Below are positions 1 through 8,000 of a stretch of DNA of 34,781 nucleotides, in pieces. The notes under the pieces were generated by a model. That model had not been told where the DNA came from and made no database searches. It was given only the letters and a program-made list of their open reading frames with translations. Numbering within the stretch: the first letter of the stretch is position 1; every line of letters starts with the position of its first letter. Both the position numbers and the translations under genes were made by a program. Location of the stretch: positions 1 to 34,781 of the forward strand of contig CALFXL010000051.1 in assembly GCA_937958045.1 (NCBI GenBank). Direction: 5' to 3'. Origin of the DNA: an uncultured Opitutaceae bacterium. Its GTDB lineage: Bacteria; Verrucomicrobiota; Verrucomicrobiia; Opitutales; Opitutaceae.

Positions 1-2015
1 GCGATCGTGTCGGAGGCGGGGCCGATGAGGAGGTGGAAGTCACCGGGTTCGGCTTTCCACGCGTGAGTGCCGGTGTCCCAGAAGGAAAAATCTTTTGCGA
101 CGAGGCGGATGCGGACCACGCGGCTTTCGCCGGGCTGGAGGGCGACGCGGGTGAAACCGCGCAGTTCCTTCAGCGGGCGCGGGACGGACGATTCCACGTC
201 GCGGACATAAAGCTGCGCGACTTCCGTGGCGGCGACTTTTCCGGTGTTGGTGACGGTGAACTCGATACTGACGCGTCCATCGGGCAGGCGGAGCCGGTCG
301 GGCGTGATCGCGAGTTCGCTGTATTCAAACGTTGAATACGAGAGGCCGTGGCCGAAAGCGAAGAGCGGACGGATTTGTTTCGCTTCGTACCAACGATAAC
401 CGACGAACACGCCTTCGTCGTAGCGAATGTCGTTTATCGGTTGCGACATGTCGTTGTCGTGGTCCCAACCGACGTAGAGTTCTTCGCCGGGCGGCAGGTA
501 GTGGGCGCCGGGAGAATCGCTGAATTCGCGTTCGATGGTGATCGGCAGTTTGCCGGAGGGCGAAAGATCGCCGCAGAGGATTTCGGCGAGCGCGCGGTTG
601 CCGTTTTGTCCGGGATACCACGCGTACAGGATGGCGGCGGCGCGATCGGCCCAGTCGATCATGCGGATGCCGCCGCCGGCGTTGACGATGACGATGGTGC
701 GAGGATTGAGCGCGACGGCGCGGAGGATGCGTTGTTCCTCGCTCGTGGGCAGTGCGAAAGGACGGTCCCAGCCTTCGCTATCGTGCGTGCCGGTGCTGAC
801 GATGACGACATCGGCGTCGCGGAGTTCGTCGTCGGTGGGGTCGGCGACGATCGAGAGGCGTTCGCCGTAAGCCGGTGTGAGCGCATCGCGCAAAGTGACG
901 ATGTCGTAACCTTCGACCTCGGCGGCACCACCACCGCGTGGAAGTGTGTCCACAAAAAGACCGGTGAGCAGGATCTTTTGCGCGGCGTCGCGACGCAGCG
1001 GGAGGATATGGTTTTTGTTGGTGAGAAGCACGACGCTCTCACGCGCGGTTTGCAGTGCGACGGCTTCGTGCTGGGGAAAACACTCGAGGTAATACGGGTC
1101 GCGCACGGGGCGATCGTGCAGGCCCATCGCGATCTGCGTGCGGAGAATGCTGCGCGCCATGCGGTCGATCTGCGCTTCGGTGACGCGGCCGCTTTTCAGC
1201 AAGCGGCGCGCGTCGGCCTGGATAAATTTCTCGCCGGGCATCTCCAGATCCTGGCCGGAGGTGATGATTTTTTCGGCGTCCCATACGGACCACCAATCGG
1301 TCATCACGAGCCAGCGGAAACCGAGTTGTTCGCGCAGCAAGCGCGTGATGATCGTGTGGCTTTCTCCGGTCCATTCGCCGTTGACCTGATTGTACGAGGT
1401 CATGACCGCCATCGCGCCGGCCTCGATGCCGGCTTTGAACGCGGGCAGATAGATCTCGTGCATCGTGCGTTCATCGAGGATGGAGTTGGACGTGCGGCGA
1501 TGGTGGTCGGTGTTGTTGGCGAGGAAATGTTTCAGCGTCGGGATCGTGCCGGTCTCAAGCACGCCGAGGACATAGCGCTCGACGAGTTGCGCCGCGAGAA
1601 ACGGGTCTTCGCCGAGGTACTCGAAGTTTCGTCCGCACTGCGAGTGGCGGTAGATATTCATCCCGGGGCCGAGCAGGATGGCGATGCCGCCGGCGCGACA
1701 TTGTTCACCGACGCTGCGGCCGTAGCGATACGCAAGGGCCGGATTCCACGTGGCCGCGAGGGCGATCGGCGCGGGAAACGCGACTGAGCGTTCGAGATGC
1801 TGGCTGAAGTTGCGTCGCACGTGGATGCCCTGCGTGGCATCGGACATATACAGCTCGGGAATGCCGTGCTCGGGAAAACCTTTGATGAAAAACATCCGGT
1901 GCCCGCTGATCAGCGCGAGTTTTTCATCGAGCGAAAGACGCGCGAGCAACGCGTCGGCGCGGGCGGTGGCGACGTCGAAATCGACGGGCGGACGAAACGA
2001 AGGCTCGGAGGGCAC
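1..2015 (-). CDS. GH3 family beta-glucosidase, 3' end cut by window edge
   Basis: Glycoside hydrolase family 3 enzymes hydrolyse terminal beta-linked glucose (or xylose) from oligosaccharides. About 671 residues are visible from a GTG start at 2015, and probably only a few C-terminal residues lie beyond the left edge. The N-terminal TIM-barrel domain shows LSLDEKLALISG near residue 28, GRNFEYLGEDP near 128, KHF near 162 and VMTDWWS near 237, in which Asp240 is the family nucleophile. The second alpha/beta domain contains WYPGQNG and the glycine-rich AFGHGLSYSTF. A fibronectin-III-like domain follows (VAQLYVRD, ELRGFTRV, PGDF). I chose GTG because no in-frame ATG exists before the conserved N-terminal helix; there is no Shine-Dalgarno, only a pyrimidine-rich leader. 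No signal peptide is seen, so it may act in the cytoplasm on imported oligosaccharides. The family call is sure; the exact substrate is not. Confidence 0.93.
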   Translation of the reverse strand, partial: MPSEPSFRPPVDFDVATARADALLARLSLDEKLALISGHRMFFIKGFPEHGIPELYMSDATQGIHVRRNFSQHLERSVAFPAPIALAATWNPALAYRYGRSVGEQCRAGGIAILLGPGMNIYRHSQCGRNFEYLGEDPFLAAQLVERYVLGVLETGTIPTLKHFLANNTDHHRRTSNSILDERTMHEIYLPAFKAGIEAGAMAVMTSYNQVNGEWTGESHTIITRLLREQLGFRWLVMTDWWSVWDAEKIITSGQDLEMPGEKFIQADARRLLKSGRVTEAQIDRMARSILRTQIAMGLHDRPVRDPYYLECFPQHEAVALQTARESVVLLTNKNHILPLRRDAAQKILLTGLFVDTLPRGGGAAEVEGYDIVTLRDALTPAYGERLSIVADPTDDELRDADVVIVSTGTHDSEGWDRPFALPTSEEQRILRAVALNPRTIVIVNAGGGIRMIDWADRAAAILYAWYPGQNGNRALAEILCGDLSPSGKLPITIEREFSDSPGAHYLPPGEELYVGWDHDNDMSQPINDIRYDEGVFVGYRWYEAKQIRPLFAFGHGLSYSTFEYSELAITPDRLRLPDGRVSIEFTVTNTGKVAATEVAQLYVRDVESSVPRPLKELRGFTRVALQPGESRVVRIRLVAKDFSFWDTGTHAWKAEPGDFHLLIGPASDTI

Positions 2016-2161
2016 GGGGAAAAGGGGGAAAGGGGGGCGGGAGCCGAATGGCCAATGACGAATGGGCGGGGATTTTGTGAGCGAGTAGAAGGGACGAATG
2101 CGGGAAGCGAAGGCAATGTTGGGGGCGCGTTCTCAACTGTTGCGGGCGATTTTGCGGCGCG

Positions 2162-2192
2162 CAAAAAAAGACCGGGCATCTGGCCCGGTCTG
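2162..2192 (-). terminator. Intrinsic terminator of the DUF4870-like gene
   Basis: A perfect 9-bp inverted repeat, AGACCGGGC (2169-2177) and GCCCGGTCT (2183-2191), has a 5-nt loop. On the minus strand it is followed directly by seven T (A run at 2163-2169 on the plus strand, the last A shared with the stem). It lies about 25 bases past the stop of the minus-strand gene ending at 2218, so it should end that transcript before the GH3 gene. Confidence 0.85.
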
Positions 2193-2217
2193 AGGAGATG
2201 ATACGCGCGAGGAGCGA

Positions 2218-2601
2218 TCAGGCGGTGAAGGTGGTGGCGAACCAGCGCTGGAACTTTTCGCCGAGCACGGGCACGGGTTTTTCGGTGCCGTTGATCGCGG
2301 AAAGCAGGCCGATCAGCCAGAAGGCCAGCAGGCCGAGCCAGAGCACGATGTCCGCCAACCAGCCGAGAACCGGAATGAACGCGAGGATCATTCCCACCGG
2401 AATCAGCACGATGCTGGCGATGATCAGGCCGAGCGATTGCCGCAGATGGAAGGCTCCGAGGCGCGTCTTGCGTCCATTGTGGAGCACGAGCGCGATGACG
2501 AAGCCGATGATCGTCAGGTAGCTGAGGATCGCGACGGTTTTGTCCTCGGTGGAGGAGTTGGCGGGAGCGGGTCCGGCAACGGTTTCAGGTTGTGTATTCA
2601 T
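2218..2601 (-). CDS. DUF4870-like small integral membrane protein
   Basis: This 127-residue protein matches in layout the DUF4870/Tic20-like family of small bacterial membrane proteins, whose function is unknown. A short polar N-terminus (about 20 residues, Pro/Ala/Ser rich) precedes a first membrane segment (ILSYLTIIGFVIALVLH). A conserved basic/amphipathic stretch follows (KTRLGAFHLRQSLGL), close to the family pattern in which a His-x-x-Gln pair sits before the second helix. Two further hydrophobic segments cover roughly residues 58-100, and the tail carries EKPVPVLGEKFQRW, which is also typical of the family. It has its own terminator downstream. The cytochrome gene on the same strand ends 18 bases upstream of its start, so the two may be cotranscribed. 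Confidence 0.8.
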   Translation of the reverse strand: MNTQPETVAGPAPANSSTEDKTVAILSYLTIIGFVIALVLHNGRKTRLGAFHLRQSLGLIIASIVLIPVGMILAFIPVLGWLADIVLWLGLLAFWLIGLLSAINGTEKPVPVLGEKFQRWFATTFTA

Positions 2602-2619
2602 TTCTTCGATACGAGAAAA

Positions 2620-3525
2620 TCAACGGGCGCCGGTTTCTGTCGGCGGGAGCGTGCGCAGGTATTGCCAGAGTGCGGAGAGCTCGAGGTCGGTCATTTGGCC
2701 GATGGCGGCGGGCATGAGCGGATGCAGGCTGGTGCCATCGGGACGTTTGAGCGTGCGGAGCGTCGAAACGAAGTCGGCTTCTGTCCAGTTGGTCACGCGG
2801 CTCGAAGGATGCGGCGTGAGATTGGAGGTCGCGGGCCAGTCGGGCGGGGCGCCGGGGATCTTGCCGCCGGAGAGGTTCGGACCGTGGCAACCGATGCAGC
2901 TTGCGGCGAGGTAGCGGCCGTATTCGGCGGTGGCGGTGGGCTCGACGGAAGCGGGACGATGCGCGGCGTGATCGATGTCTTCGGCGGAAAGGCGGAATTT
3001 TCCGGCGAGCAACAACGTGCGAAGCACGGGACCCGGGCTTACCGGACCGCGCTCGCGATCGACCGCCGGCACGCTTTTGAGATACGCGATCATGGCGGCG
3101 AGGTCTTCGTCGCTGAGCGTCGTGTATTCGACCGAAGGCATGAGCACGAGCGCGCGGCCATCGGCGGCGAGGCCGTGACGGATGGCACGGACGTAATCGA
3201 GATCGGAGTAGTTGGCGGGAAGACCGCCTTTGCCGCGGGTGATATTCGGTCCGTGGATACGGCCGGCCATCGGATCATCGACGACTTTGGTGCCGCCTAA
3301 ATCCGCACCGTGACAGTCGGCGCAGGAACGCGTGACGACGAGATGACGTCCGCGTTCGAGCGTGGCGGCGTCGGAGGAAACGGTGACGCCGCGTACGGTG
3401 ACATCGTGCGTGCGGCGCAGTCTGTAGTTGGTTGTTGCATACACGGCACCGGCGGCGAAAGCGACGATGCCGATAAATACGACAAGGAGGATGAGCGGGA
3501 TTTTAACGAGCTTGTGGCGAAGCAT
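2620..3525 (-). CDS. Membrane-anchored diheme cytochrome c
   Basis: This is a 301-residue c-type cytochrome with two heme-binding CXXCH motifs: SCADCHG (Cys68, Cys71, His72) and SCIGCHG (Cys210, Cys213, His214). Candidate distal Met ligands are Met129 (LVLMPS) and Met271 (HPLMPA), one per domain, each at the usual distance. The N-terminus has basic residues followed by a hydrophobic stretch at about 8-30 with no obvious cleavage site, so it is probably anchored in the inner membrane with the hemes in the periplasm. Two cytochrome c domains in tandem resemble the electron-accepting subunits of periplasmic dehydrogenases, but no dehydrogenase partner is adjacent. A small membrane protein gene lies 19 bases upstream on the same strand and may be part of the same transcript. 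The electron donor and acceptor cannot be told from this window. Confidence 0.92.
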   Translation of the reverse strand: MLRHKLVKIPLILLVVFIGIVAFAAGAVYATTNYRLRRTHDVTVRGVTVSSDAATLERGRHLVVTRSCADCHGADLGGTKVVDDPMAGRIHGPNITRGKGGLPANYSDLDYVRAIRHGLAADGRALVLMPSVEYTTLSDEDLAAMIAYLKSVPAVDRERGPVSPGPVLRTLLLAGKFRLSAEDIDHAAHRPASVEPTATAEYGRYLAASCIGCHGPNLSGGKIPGAPPDWPATSNLTPHPSSRVTNWTEADFVSTLRTLKRPDGTSLHPLMPAAIGQMTDLELSALWQYLRTLPPTETGAR

Positions 3526-3544
3526 GGGCGGAAGACTGGACGGT

Positions 3545-3739
3545 TCAGGTGAGGCTGATGATCAACGCGGCGACGATGGAGGAGAGGAGGAAGGCGCAGG
3601 AGATCACAGCCCAGGCGCGCTGCGGCGCAGGTGTGTTGGCGTAGGAGGAAAAGGTCGCGGTGCGCGGTTCAGCGCGCCGTGACGAAGACGAACGGGTGCG
3701 AGCGGGGGGGCGTCGCGGAGTGGCAATCGGGGAGACCAT
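3545..3739 (-). CDS. Small single-pass membrane protein, unknown function
   Basis: A 64-residue open frame begins at ATG 3739 and ends 19 bases before the cytochrome c gene on the same strand. The N-terminal half is Arg/Ser/Pro rich and basic (SPIATPRRPPARTR). The C-terminal 21 residues form one hydrophobic segment (WAVISCAFLLSSIVAALIIS), giving a tail-anchored layout with a positive cytoplasmic side. I do not recognise a family. The frame stays open upstream of this ATG, but that extension runs across the divergent promoter region of the histidine kinase and has no membrane or domain features, so I prefer the short form. Support is position and composition only. It could be a small accessory protein of the cytochrome or a chance frame. 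Confidence 0.5.
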   Translation of the reverse strand: MVSPIATPRRPPARTRSSSSRRAEPRTATFSSYANTPAPQRAWAVISCAFLLSSIVAALIISLT

Positions 3740-3932
3740 GGCGGGAGAGGGATGAAGCGGTGTTGAAGTATTTGATTTTAGGATACGATCGGGGCGATTT
3801 CTGTTTCGCGTCCGGGCATTCGCCCTTCGGCTAAGAGGGGGTGGGGGGAGCGGGCGGCCCGAGGCGCCGGGAGTCCGGTAATCAAAGAAATTGCGTCCCG
3901 CGGGCGGAGAATTCAGCTTGGCAAAGCCCCTT

Positions 3933-6014
3933 ATGGAATCCCGCTCGTCTGCCTCGGAAGAATCGTCTTCGCCCCCTGCGTCTTCGAGTGCGCAGGATCG
4001 TGCGCAGCGCGATGAGGAGGCGGATAAGGAGTTGCGTGAATCGGAACTGCGTTTCCGCGGTTTATTCGAACAGACACCGGTGAGCATGCAGCGCTTCCGC
4101 CCGGATGGGGTGTCCATCCGCGTGAACCGCGCGTACGAGAAATTGTTTCAGCTCACGGACGAGCAGCTGGCCGCGGCGGGATTTAATTTGCTCAATGATC
4201 CGCAGATCATCGCGCAGGGATTGCAGCCGTTGTTTAAACGCGCGTTTGCCGGTGAGCCGGTGCTGACGCCGCCCGCGCCGTTCTCGCCAGGCCTGGCGGT
4301 GCCGGGTGGTCGCAACGAAATGCGCTACATCCGCGGTCACTTTTTCCCCATTCGCGATAGCGAGGGAGAGATTCGCGAGATCATCGCGATGCACGAGGAC
4401 GTCACCGAACTCGTCACCGCGGAAAAGGCGCTCAAGGATCTGAATCAAGAGCTCGAGTCGAAAATCGCCGAGCGTACGCGCGCGCTGCGCGAGAGCGAAC
4501 AGCGGTTGCGCGCGATCGTGCAGACGCAGACCGAGTTGGTGACGCGTTACACGCCGGAGGGTGTGACCACGTATGTGAATCCCGCTTACGAGCGCATCTA
4601 TGGTGTGCGTGCACTGGAGTACGTGGGCAAAAACTGGATCGACGCGGCGGCGCCGGAATTGGCGGCCTCGGTGCGCGACTCGATCGCAAAACTCACGCCC
4701 GAGAATCCGGGCTTCGAGTTTTTGCACCGCAAACAATCGCCCGATGGCCGCACGGTGCACGAGCACTGGGTCAATCGCGGCATTTTCGACGAATCGGGAA
4801 AGCTGCAGGAAATCCAAGCCGCGGGCCGCGATGTCACGGAGTTGTTCGAAGCGGAGCGGCGTTTCCAGGAATCGGAGGCGCGCTTTCAGCGTTTGTTCGA
4901 AGATTCGCCGGCGGGCGTCGTGTTGCTCGATGGCGTGACGATCGTGGCGGTGAATCCGGCTGGTTTGAAATTGATCGGCGTGTCGTCGGCGAAGGAGGCG
5001 GTGGGGCGTTCGCTGCTGGATTTTTCCGCGGAGTATCAGGCCGGTGGCATACCGTCGGTCGAAGCCGCGGCGGAGCAGGCGAAGGCGCGACAGACCGAAG
5101 GCAATTCACGCTTTGAATGGGTGTGCCGCAACGTGTCGGGTGCGGAGTTCACGATCGAAGCGTTTAGCTCCACGGTGGAGATCGGCGGACGGAGTTTGGC
5201 GCAGGTGATCTTGCACGACATCAGCGAGCGAAAGCGCGCCGAACAAGAGCTGCGCAACGCCCTCGCGCGCGAACGTGAGTTGAACGAGTTGAAGTCCAAC
5301 TTCATCAGCATGGTGTCGCACGAGTACCGCAATCCCCTCGGCATCATCCTGTCGTCCACCGAGCTGTTGAAACGTTATCACGATCAGCTCACGCCCGCGG
5401 AGCGGATGGAATCGATCCTCGACATCGAAGTCGCGACGCGGCGCATGGCCGAGATGATCGACAACCTGCTGCTGATGGGAAAAGCCGAGGCCGGAAAACT
5501 CGCGCTCTCGACCAAGCTCATCGATCTCGTGGAGCTCGGGCAGATGATCGTGGACGAAGTGGTCTCGGGTGTGGACGACACGCGGGAGATTATTTTCGAG
5601 CATAGCGGCGTGGACAACTTCGCGACCGCCGACGAGCAATTGCTGCGCTTGATCCTGAGCAATCTGCTGACGAACGCGCTGAAGTATTCACCGCCGGATC
5701 ACGCGCCGCGCATGATGCTCAAGCGCGTCGGACGTCACGCCGTGTTTTCCATTCACGACGACGGCATCGGCATCCCAGAGGAAGATCGCCCCGGGCTTTT
5801 TCAGGCGTTTCGCCGCGCGCGCAATGTCGGCTTGGTCAACGGCACCGGCCTCGGCCTCTACATCGTGAAACATTGTGTGGATCTGCATCACGGCACGCTC
5901 GATCTCGAAAGCGCCGTGGGCAAAGGCACGACGGTCACGGTGACGCTGCCGGTGTTTCCGCCGCTCACGGAATTGGCGTCCAATTTGAATACACGCAGAG
6001 GAGAAGAACTGTGA
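3933..6014 (+). CDS. Soluble sensor histidine kinase with three PAS domains
   Basis: This protein of 693 residues from ATG 3933 senses an internal signal through PAS domains and phosphorylates its partner regulator. It has no membrane segment or signal peptide. PAS 1 spans about residues 38-160, followed by a coiled coil (160-195, ALKDLNQELESKIAERTRAL), then PAS 2 (about 190-305) and PAS 3 (312-435). The HisKA H-box is SHEYRNPLG with phospho-acceptor His463. The HATPase part shows the N-box NLLTNALKYS, G1 DDGIGIPEED and G2 GTGLGL near 637. The frame is open back to a TTG at 3891, but ATG 3933 starts the natural Ser/Pro-rich leader. Its TGA overlaps the regulator start (GTGA), so kinase and regulator are translationally coupled. 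The upstream gap 3740-3932 is divergent with the small membrane protein and holds an AT-rich patch (3763-3790) that could carry promoters. Confidence 0.93.
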   Translation: MESRSSASEESSSPPASSSAQDRAQRDEEADKELRESELRFRGLFEQTPVSMQRFRPDGVSIRVNRAYEKLFQLTDEQLAAAGFNLLNDPQIIAQGLQPLFKRAFAGEPVLTPPAPFSPGLAVPGGRNEMRYIRGHFFPIRDSEGEIREIIAMHEDVTELVTAEKALKDLNQELESKIAERTRALRESEQRLRAIVQTQTELVTRYTPEGVTTYVNPAYERIYGVRALEYVGKNWIDAAAPELAASVRDSIAKLTPENPGFEFLHRKQSPDGRTVHEHWVNRGIFDESGKLQEIQAAGRDVTELFEAERRFQESEARFQRLFEDSPAGVVLLDGVTIVAVNPAGLKLIGVSSAKEAVGRSLLDFSAEYQAGGIPSVEAAAEQAKARQTEGNSRFEWVCRNVSGAEFTIEAFSSTVEIGGRSLAQVILHDISERKRAEQELRNALARERELNELKSNFISMVSHEYRNPLGIILSSTELLKRYHDQLTPAERMESILDIEVATRRMAEMIDNLLLMGKAEAGKLALSTKLIDLVELGQMIVDEVVSGVDDTREIIFEHSGVDNFATADEQLLRLILSNLLTNALKYSPPDHAPRMMLKRVGRHAVFSIHDDGIGIPEEDRPGLFQAFRRARNVGLVNGTGLGLYIVKHCVDLHHGTLDLESAVGKGTTVTVTLPVFPPLTELASNLNTRRGEEL

Positions 6015-6625
6015 AAAAAATCCTGATCGTGGACGACGAGTCCGTCATGCGGCGCAACCTGGGAAAAATCCTGCGCCTGGAACAATACGAAGTGTTTGAA
6101 GCCGGAGACGGGAAGTCGGCCGTCGAACTCGCGCGCACGCAATTGCCCGATGTGATTCTTTGCGACGTCTCGATGCCGGAGATGGACGGCTATGCGGTTC
6201 TGAAAACGTTGCGTGAAAACAGTCGCACGGCGCGCATCCCCTTTATTTTTCTCACGGCGCGCGGCGAATACAGCGATGTGCGCGGCGGCATGACGCTCGG
6301 TGCGGACGATTATCTGATCAAGCCGGTTGGCGTGGCCGATTTGCTCGGGGCGATTTCGGCGCGGTTGAGCCGCGTGGCCGATCACAACGGGAGCAACCGC
6401 GAGAAGTCGGAGCCGCAGCCCGAGATGCTGCAATCGCTCGGACTCACGCCGCGCGAAGCGGAGATTTTGTTTTGGGTTTCGCAGGGGAAAACCAATCCCG
6501 AGATCTGCACGATTTTGGAGATGAAACTGTTCACGGTGAAAAAACACCTGGAGAATATTTACGCGAAACTCGGTGTGGAAAATCGCACCGCAGCGTGTGC
6601 GGTGGCGCTCGAGAAACTCGGGTGA
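6011..6625 (+). CDS. NarL/LuxR-type response regulator
   Basis: This is a 204-residue two-domain transcription regulator. The receiver domain (1-120) has acidic residues Asp8 and Asp9, phospho-acceptor Asp52 (ILCDVSMPEMDG), Thr82 and Lys104 (YLIKPV). A linker of about 25 residues leads to a LuxR-type helix-turn-helix (142-204: LGLTPREAEILFWVSQGKT, then TVKKHLENIYAKLGVENRTAA). The GTG start at 6011 overlaps the kinase stop codon, and a good Shine-Dalgarno (AGAGGAG, about 10 bases upstream) supports it. An in-frame extension upstream lies wholly inside the kinase gene and is not real. It is the cognate partner of the PAS kinase just upstream; its targets are unknown, as no neighbour on the plus strand follows within 2.5 kb. 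Confidence 0.95.
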   Translation: MKKILIVDDESVMRRNLGKILRLEQYEVFEAGDGKSAVELARTQLPDVILCDVSMPEMDGYAVLKTLRENSRTARIPFIFLTARGEYSDVRGGMTLGADDYLIKPVGVADLLGAISARLSRVADHNGSNREKSEPQPEMLQSLGLTPREAEILFWVSQGKTNPEICTILEMKLFTVKKHLENIYAKLGVENRTAACAVALEKLG

Positions 6626-6635
6626 ACGAGGGGAA

Positions 6636-6690
6636 CGCCGGCCGCTGGCCGGCTCCTCGCAATTGCCAGCGGGTCGCCGGCGCTTCCGGA
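6636..6690. repeat. REP-like intergenic palindromic repeat, two half-copies
   Basis: On the minus strand, positions 6654-6636 read AGCCGGCCAGCGGCCGGCG, which differs by one base from the plus-strand sequence at 15561-15579. It contains a 7-bp stem GCCGGCC/GGCCGGC with a 3-nt loop (6637-6653). A more diverged copy in the opposite orientation (GCCAGCGGGTCGCCGGCG) begins near 6665. Together they resemble a repetitive extragenic palindrome pair between the convergent ends of the response regulator and the Ig-repeat gene. Confidence 0.55.
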
Positions 6691-6731
6691 GATTTTAGAA
6701 ACGCGTCCCCGCATCCGTCGCGCGCCGGCTG

Positions 6732-7991
6732 CTAGGGCACTATTTCGATCTCGCGCCGTGCGAGCACACGCGCGCCTTGACCGCTCATGTAGCGAATCTC
6801 GGCGGTGCCGGTTTGCTTCGGCGCTTTGACGCGTGACGGCGAACCGCCCTGGGTTTCGGCGTAGTGCGCGTAGAGACCATCGCGGGCGCTTTTCACGACG
6901 ATGGTGAGATAGTCGCCGCGGTTGTTCGGACCGGTCCAATGAATGAGCACCGGTTCGCCGGCCACCGCTTGCGCTGGCGCGTGGAGCGAGAGATCGGCGG
7001 CGATGACATTTAGCGGACGCCGCGCGAGAATGATTTTCCCCCGACCGCCGATGTAGCGAATTTCGTAACGACCCGGATCGATCGGCGCAGCGATGGTGAG
7101 CGGCGAACCGCGCGACGCGTCGTTATAGTTTTGATACACGCCCGGCGCGGCGTCGGGTGGCACGATCGTCAAGTAATCTCCGGACGCCACCGTGGCGGTC
7201 CATGTGATGGAAACCGGAGCGCCCGCGATCGCCTCGTCGGCGGCCTCGATCGAGGCAGGCGGCTGCGTGATCTCGATGGGACGACGCGCGAGGATTTTTC
7301 GGCCCTTGCCGGTGACGTAACGAATTTCCGCGGGGCCTGGTTTGTCGGGGCCGACGAGCGAGGCGGGCGAACCCTGCGCGGTCGGTGTGTATTTTCCGTA
7401 CGCGTCGTCCGCAGCGCCGGGCGCGACGATGGTGAGGAAATCGTCGGCGTTGTCGGGACCCGACCACGTGACACTGATGGGCGTGTTGAGCGGAGCGGAC
7501 TCCGGTGCGTCGAGCGTGGCGGTGGCGGCCGAGACGTGCAGCGGCGTGCGTCCGAGAATTGTTTTTGAACGCACGGCGATGTAACGCACCTCGTAGTCGC
7601 CGGTCTCGATCGGTGCGGTGAGCTCGAGCGGGCGCCCATGTTTGGTTTCGGTGTAAGTTTCCGCATCACCGGCCGGCGCATCGGGACGAGCGATGGCGAG
7701 GTAATCGCCGGGATTGTCGGGACCCGTCCAGCTGACGCTGAACGTGGAACCTGCGACCGTGCGCGCGCGCAGTTGAATCGTGGCTGGCGTGAGAATTTCC
7801 TCGGGAGTCGAAGTCGTGATGGCGGGTGTCGGCGTCGCGACCTCGGACACAACCTCGGGCGCGGGCGTGTCGGGCGGCGGTGGCGCGGGGCGGCGTTGGC
7901 AGCGTGCGATGAGTAACGCGAGCAGGAGAAGAAGCAGGAGCAGGACGATCAGGATCGTGCGACTGCGCTTGTTGGGCGCGGGCTGGTTCAT
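6732..7991 (-). CDS. Membrane-anchored protein with four Ig-like repeats
   Basis: This 419-residue protein has a basic N-terminus, one very hydrophobic helix (about residues 13-29, a run of Leu) and then an exported region. After a Pro/Thr-rich linker come four tandem modules of about 85-90 residues (starting near 68, 158, 247 and 334). Each has the pattern VSWTGPDNxGDYLTIV, then GSP, then a closing EIRYVxGxGRKILARRPIEI. From memory, the same module occurs in tandem in some bacterial proteins that also carry a VWA domain; here it stands alone, without VWA or enzyme domain. The modules look like beta-sandwich folds and suggest a scaffold or binding role in the periplasm; that is inference. Cys31 follows the helix, but the preceding IAR is a poor lipobox. 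It lies 9 bases after the methyltransferase stop on the same strand, so the two are likely cotranscribed. Confidence 0.8.
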   Translation of the reverse strand: MNQPAPNKRSRTILIVLLLLLLLLALLIARCQRRPAPPPPDTPAPEVVSEVATPTPAITTSTPEEILTPATIQLRARTVAGSTFSVSWTGPDNPGDYLAIARPDAPAGDAETYTETKHGRPLELTAPIETGDYEVRYIAVRSKTILGRTPLHVSAATATLDAPESAPLNTPISVTWSGPDNADDFLTIVAPGAADDAYGKYTPTAQGSPASLVGPDKPGPAEIRYVTGKGRKILARRPIEITQPPASIEAADEAIAGAPVSITWTATVASGDYLTIVPPDAAPGVYQNYNDASRGSPLTIAAPIDPGRYEIRYIGGRGKIILARRPLNVIAADLSLHAPAQAVAGEPVLIHWTGPNNRGDYLTIVVKSARDGLYAHYAETQGGSPSRVKAPKQTGTAEIRYMSGQGARVLARREIEIVP

Positions 7992-8000
7992 GAAGGGCGA

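Noticed and set aside
348..1787. A 479-codon open frame on the plus strand
   Set aside because: It is antisense to the GH3 beta-glucosidase and shows no domain.
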